Source: an uncultured Porphyromonadaceae bacterium (lineage in GTDB: Bacteria > Bacteroidota > Bacteroidia > Bacteroidales > Muribaculaceae). Taken from it: a stretch of 43,117 nt of DNA. Below the pieces are notes generated by a model, which was given only the letters and a program-made list of their open reading frames with translations, was not told where the DNA came from and did no database searches. How positions within the stretch are numbered: position 1 is the first letter of the stretch; every line of letters starts with the position of its first letter. Location: the NCBI GenBank assembly GCA_947177635.1, contig CAMWVQ010000019.1, positions 1 to 43,117 on the forward strand, written 5' to 3'. A program made the translations under genes and the position numbers. Of this stretch, positions 40,810 to 43,117 are shown piece after piece.

Positions 40810-42606
40810 TTATTTCTTGAGTTCGCGGGTCTTCTCGCGCAGCCATGCCTTCTGGTTCTCGTCGAGACGCGGCGAGAGGCGGCGGTAGACCTCTTCGTGG
40901 TAGCCGTTGACCCAGTTGATTTCCTCCTGGGTCATGATGGCGGTGTCGAAGAGGGTGAGGTCCCAGGGGAAGAGGGTCATGGGTTCGAAGCGGTAGAAGC
41001 GGCCGAACTCGGTTGTGAAAGCGTCGACAGTCAGCACGAGGTTCTCGCAGCGGATACCGTGCACGCCGGCGCGGTAGAGGCCGGGTTCGTTGGAGGTCAG
41101 CATGCCGGGGCGCAGGGCGACGGGGACATGGTTGAGTCGGATGCTCTGCGGGCCTTCGTGGACGTTGAGGAAGTGGCCCACGCCGTGGCCGGTGCCGTGG
41201 AGGTAGCTCAGTCCCTCCTTCCAGAGGAACTGGCGGGCGAGCGCGTCGAGCTGGTCGCCACGGGTGCCTTCGGGGTAGATGGCGGTGGCCAGTGCGATAT
41301 GTCCTTTCATCACGAGGGTGAAGTCGTGGCGTTCCTCATCGGTGGGGGTTCCGACGGCGATTGTGCGGGTGATGTCGGTGGTGCCGTCGAGATATTGCGC
41401 TCCTGAGTCAATGAGCAGCAGCCCCTCGGGTTTGACGGTAGAGGATGACTCGGCGGTAGCGGAGTAATGCACGATGGCTCCGTGGGGGCCGTATCCGGCG
41501 ATGGTCTCGAACGATTCGTCGACATACAGCTCCTGGCGGGAGCGGTGGGCGGTCAGTATGTCGGCCACGTCGAGTTCGGTCAGCGGCTCATTCTCGCGCA
41601 GGCGACGTTCGATTTCCATGAACGCGCCGACCAGGGCCACGCCGTCCTTCTCCATCGCGTTGCGGATGCCGGCAATCTGGGTGGCGTTCTTGACCGATTT
41701 CATCAGGGGGATGGGTGACGCGCCCGCGATGGCTCTCTTCCCGAGGGCGTCGACAAGACGTGCTGCGGTGCGGGGTGCCTCATACAGCACTGTCGCTGTC
41801 TCGGGCAGGGTCTCCAGGAATGAGAGGATGGTTTCGTAGTCGGCGGTCTTGACATTGGCGGCGGCAAGGGCGTCGCTGACCTCGGGGGTGAGCTTCTCTT
41901 CCTTGATGAAAAGCACCGAGAGGGTGGGGGAGAGGTAAAGGAAGCCGGTGGCGACGGGGTTGCAGCTAACATCAGAGGAACGGATGTTGAGTACCCATGC
42001 CAGTTCCGCGAGGTCTGAAATCAGGATGGCCTGCGCTCCCTGCTCCTTGGTCTGGGTGAGGATGTCGCGGATTTTGTCGGTGGCGCTTTTCCCGGCGTAT
42101 TTCTCGTCGTGGAGGAAAAGCGGCGCGGAGGGGAGTGCGGGACGGTCGGTCCAGATCGTGTCGATGGGGGCGAAATGCGCGTCGAGCTTCAGCCCGTGTT
42201 TCTCAAGCGAGACGCGGAGCGAGGCGACCTCGGTCGAGGAGAAGAGCAGGCCGTCGATGCCAACGGTCGCTCCTTTGACGAGTTGCCCTATGAGATACTG
42301 GGGGATGGAGGGGGTGTCGGGCAGTCCCTCTTTCATTAATATGATGCCGCTCCCGTCGAGCTGTTCGGCGCCTTGCAGGAAGTAGCGTGAGTCGGTCCAG
42401 AGGAGGGCTTCCTTGTCGGTGATGACCAGTGTGCCCGCCGAACCGGTGAATCCGCTGAGCCAGCGGCGCACTTGCCAGTGGTCGGCGATGTATTCCCCCA
42501 GGTGGGGGTCTGTCTGCGGAATGATGGCGGCGGCCACGCCGGTTTTTCTCATTTCTCCGCGGAACGCATCTACGCGTGCCTTGATTTCATCTTTCATATG
42601 ACTCAT
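40810..42606 (-). CDS. Xaa-Pro aminopeptidase, M24B family
   Basis: This cytoplasmic metallopeptidase removes the N-terminal residue before proline. From the chosen ATG the protein has 598 aa: two creatinase-type N-terminal domains, then a pita-bread catalytic domain. Its metal ligands are visible in LLIDSGAQYLDGTTDITRTI (two Asp), GHGVGHFLNVHEGP (His), TSNEPGLY (Glu) and GIRCENLVLT (Glu). The frame is open to 42678, but the TATATTTG box at 42676-42683 excludes that start. ATG at 42597 (MKDEIKARV) is an equally good start. The three-domain form is like eukaryotic APP1. Confidence 0.93.
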   Translation of the reverse strand: MSHMKDEIKARVDAFRGEMRKTGVAAAIIPQTDPHLGEYIADHWQVRRWLSGFTGSAGTLVITDKEALLWTDSRYFLQGAEQLDGSGIILMKEGLPDTPSIPQYLIGQLVKGATVGIDGLLFSSTEVASLRVSLEKHGLKLDAHFAPIDTIWTDRPALPSAPLFLHDEKYAGKSATDKIRDILTQTKEQGAQAILISDLAELAWVLNIRSSDVSCNPVATGFLYLSPTLSVLFIKEEKLTPEVSDALAAANVKTADYETILSFLETLPETATVLYEAPRTAARLVDALGKRAIAGASPIPLMKSVKNATQIAGIRNAMEKDGVALVGAFMEIERRLRENEPLTELDVADILTAHRSRQELYVDESFETIAGYGPHGAIVHYSATAESSSTVKPEGLLLIDSGAQYLDGTTDITRTIAVGTPTDEERHDFTLVMKGHIALATAIYPEGTRGDQLDALARQFLWKEGLSYLHGTGHGVGHFLNVHEGPQSIRLNHVPVALRPGMLTSNEPGLYRAGVHGIRCENLVLTVDAFTTEFGRFYRFEPMTLFPWDLTLFDTAIMTQEEINWVNGYHEEVYRRLSPRLDENQKAWLREKTRELKK

Positions 42607-42675
42607 AGTGGTTGGTTGACGATGTCGGAGGGAAGGGGGCTGGGCGCGTCGGCCCTGCTGTTGCCTCCCCAACTG

Positions 42676-42683
42676 CAAATATA
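42676..42683 (-). promoter_or_regulatory. -7 box of the aminopeptidase operon
   Basis: TATATTTG on the minus strand, about 65 bases of leader to the ATG at 42606. No -33 TTTG is found. The 42684-42897 stretch beyond it holds no gene that I can see. Confidence 0.55.
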
Positions 42684-42897
42684 CGGCTTTTTTCTTTCTT
42701 TTTCTCCTTTGGGGGCGGTTTTCGGGGAAATGTCGCGAGGCGGGTAAAAATGATGCGTTGGCGGCTTTTTCGGGAGGGCCCTCTTATGGGGTGTGAAAGT
42801 GGTTGAGCGATAGGATGATACGGCGGTTGTGGAGGCTTTGCGGCGGTATGCCGCAGAAAAAAGTTTGAAAAAATATTGAATTTTTTTGCCGAAATAT

Positions 42898-42928
42898 TTT
42901 GTCAATTCAAAAACTGTGCGTAACTTTG
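42898..42928 (+). promoter_or_regulatory. Promoter of the tRNA-Thr unit
   Basis: TTTG (42898-42901), 19 bases, TAACTTTG (42921-42928): a full consensus match. About 130 bases lie between it and the tRNA, so the primary transcript carries a long leader to be trimmed. Confidence 0.82.
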
Positions 42929-43063
42929 CACCGCAAATGAGACGGAAACCCCGCTGAAAACTTAAAGTTACAACGATTTCTCTTCTCGAAAAGTTTAACT
43001 CTCGTTAAGAAGTTGTTTGCGAACTTAAGATTTCCTCCGGCTCAGGTTTAGGACTTTGAAAAT

Positions 43064-43117
43064 GCCTCTTTAGCTCAGTTGGCCAGAGCACGTGATTTGT
43101 AATCTCGGGGTCGTTGG
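43064..43117 (+). tRNA. tRNA-Thr(UGU), cut by the window end
   Basis: The 5' half and anticodon arm are present: acceptor GCCTCTT, D arm GCTCAGTTGGCCAGAGC, and anticodon loop TTTGTAA with anticodon TGT. The anticodon stem has one T-T opposition. The T arm begins at the window edge. Confidence 0.85.

Noticed and set aside
40399-41406. 335-residue open frame antisense to the gamma-carbonic anhydrase and aminopeptidase
   Set aside because: It has low-complexity Gly/Val/Asp/Ala composition, crosses two real genes on the other strand and shows no motif.

Overview
The window is a chromosomal segment from a member of the Bacteroidales. Family level is not resolved; a fairly GC-rich gut lineage such as Muribaculaceae would fit, but that is inference. 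The evidence is the recurrent Bacteroidetes-type promoter (-33 TTTG and -7 TAnnTTTG, most often TAACTTTG), AT-rich translation starts without Shine-Dalgarno boxes, and lineage-typical families: DUF6377 regulator, GH97 glucosidase, DUF3109, Bacteroidetes-type RpoZ, BamD lipoprotein, an RprXY-like two-component pair and a Cys-less PurF paralogue.

Layout. 1-1845 is visibly AT-richer than the rest. It holds one degenerate NtrC-type regulator and stops at the 3' end of a tRNA-Leu(CAG), which looks like one end of an integrated element. 1926-2425 is repetitive non-coding DNA. 2426-8226 is housekeeping: SIMPL protein, tRNA-Arg(UCU), queC, dapA, DUF3109, a possible 30-aa ORF, then pepT-miaA. 8251-11820 (minus) is a four-gene unit: LytS-type kinase, LytTR regulator, acyltransferase-3, VOC protein. 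Divergent from it are folP-cdaA (folate, c-di-AMP), then fadD overlapping a stand-alone HSDR_N-like nuclease-fold protein. 15964-19824 pairs a DUF6377 regulator with a GH97 alpha-glucosidase. 19999-25894 holds an RprY/RprX-like pair, a Pit phosphate transporter and a CorC/HlyC-type membrane protein preceded by a 26-bp-stem hairpin. 26044-34791 (minus) holds purF-like, pbp1A, tilS, a Gln/Tyr-rich membrane protein, rluD and a PASTA protein. 35426-37127 holds bamD, rpoZ and rpsO. 37666-40236 is an unknown gene overlapping FecCD/FecE-type ABC genes. 40258-42606 (minus) is an M24B aminopeptidase and a gamma-carbonic anhydrase. A truncated tRNA-Thr(UGU) ends the window.

How the parts work together. 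Several genes serve the envelope: PBP1A, dapA for diaminopimelate, PASTA protein, BamD and the acyltransferase operon. Others serve tRNA and rRNA maturation: queC, miaA, tilS and rluD.

The most unusual signals are not classical genes. They are two promoter/terminator-framed or structured non-coding intervals (31709-31948 with an exact 21-bp tandem duplication, and 35071-35234), a long hairpin touching the start codon at 24599, two -7 boxes exactly 4 nt from an ATG (folP, rprY) that predict leaderless mRNAs, and a -7 box that contains the stop codon of the preceding gene (tilS/pbp1A). No CRISPR array, transposase, integrase or obvious defence island was seen.
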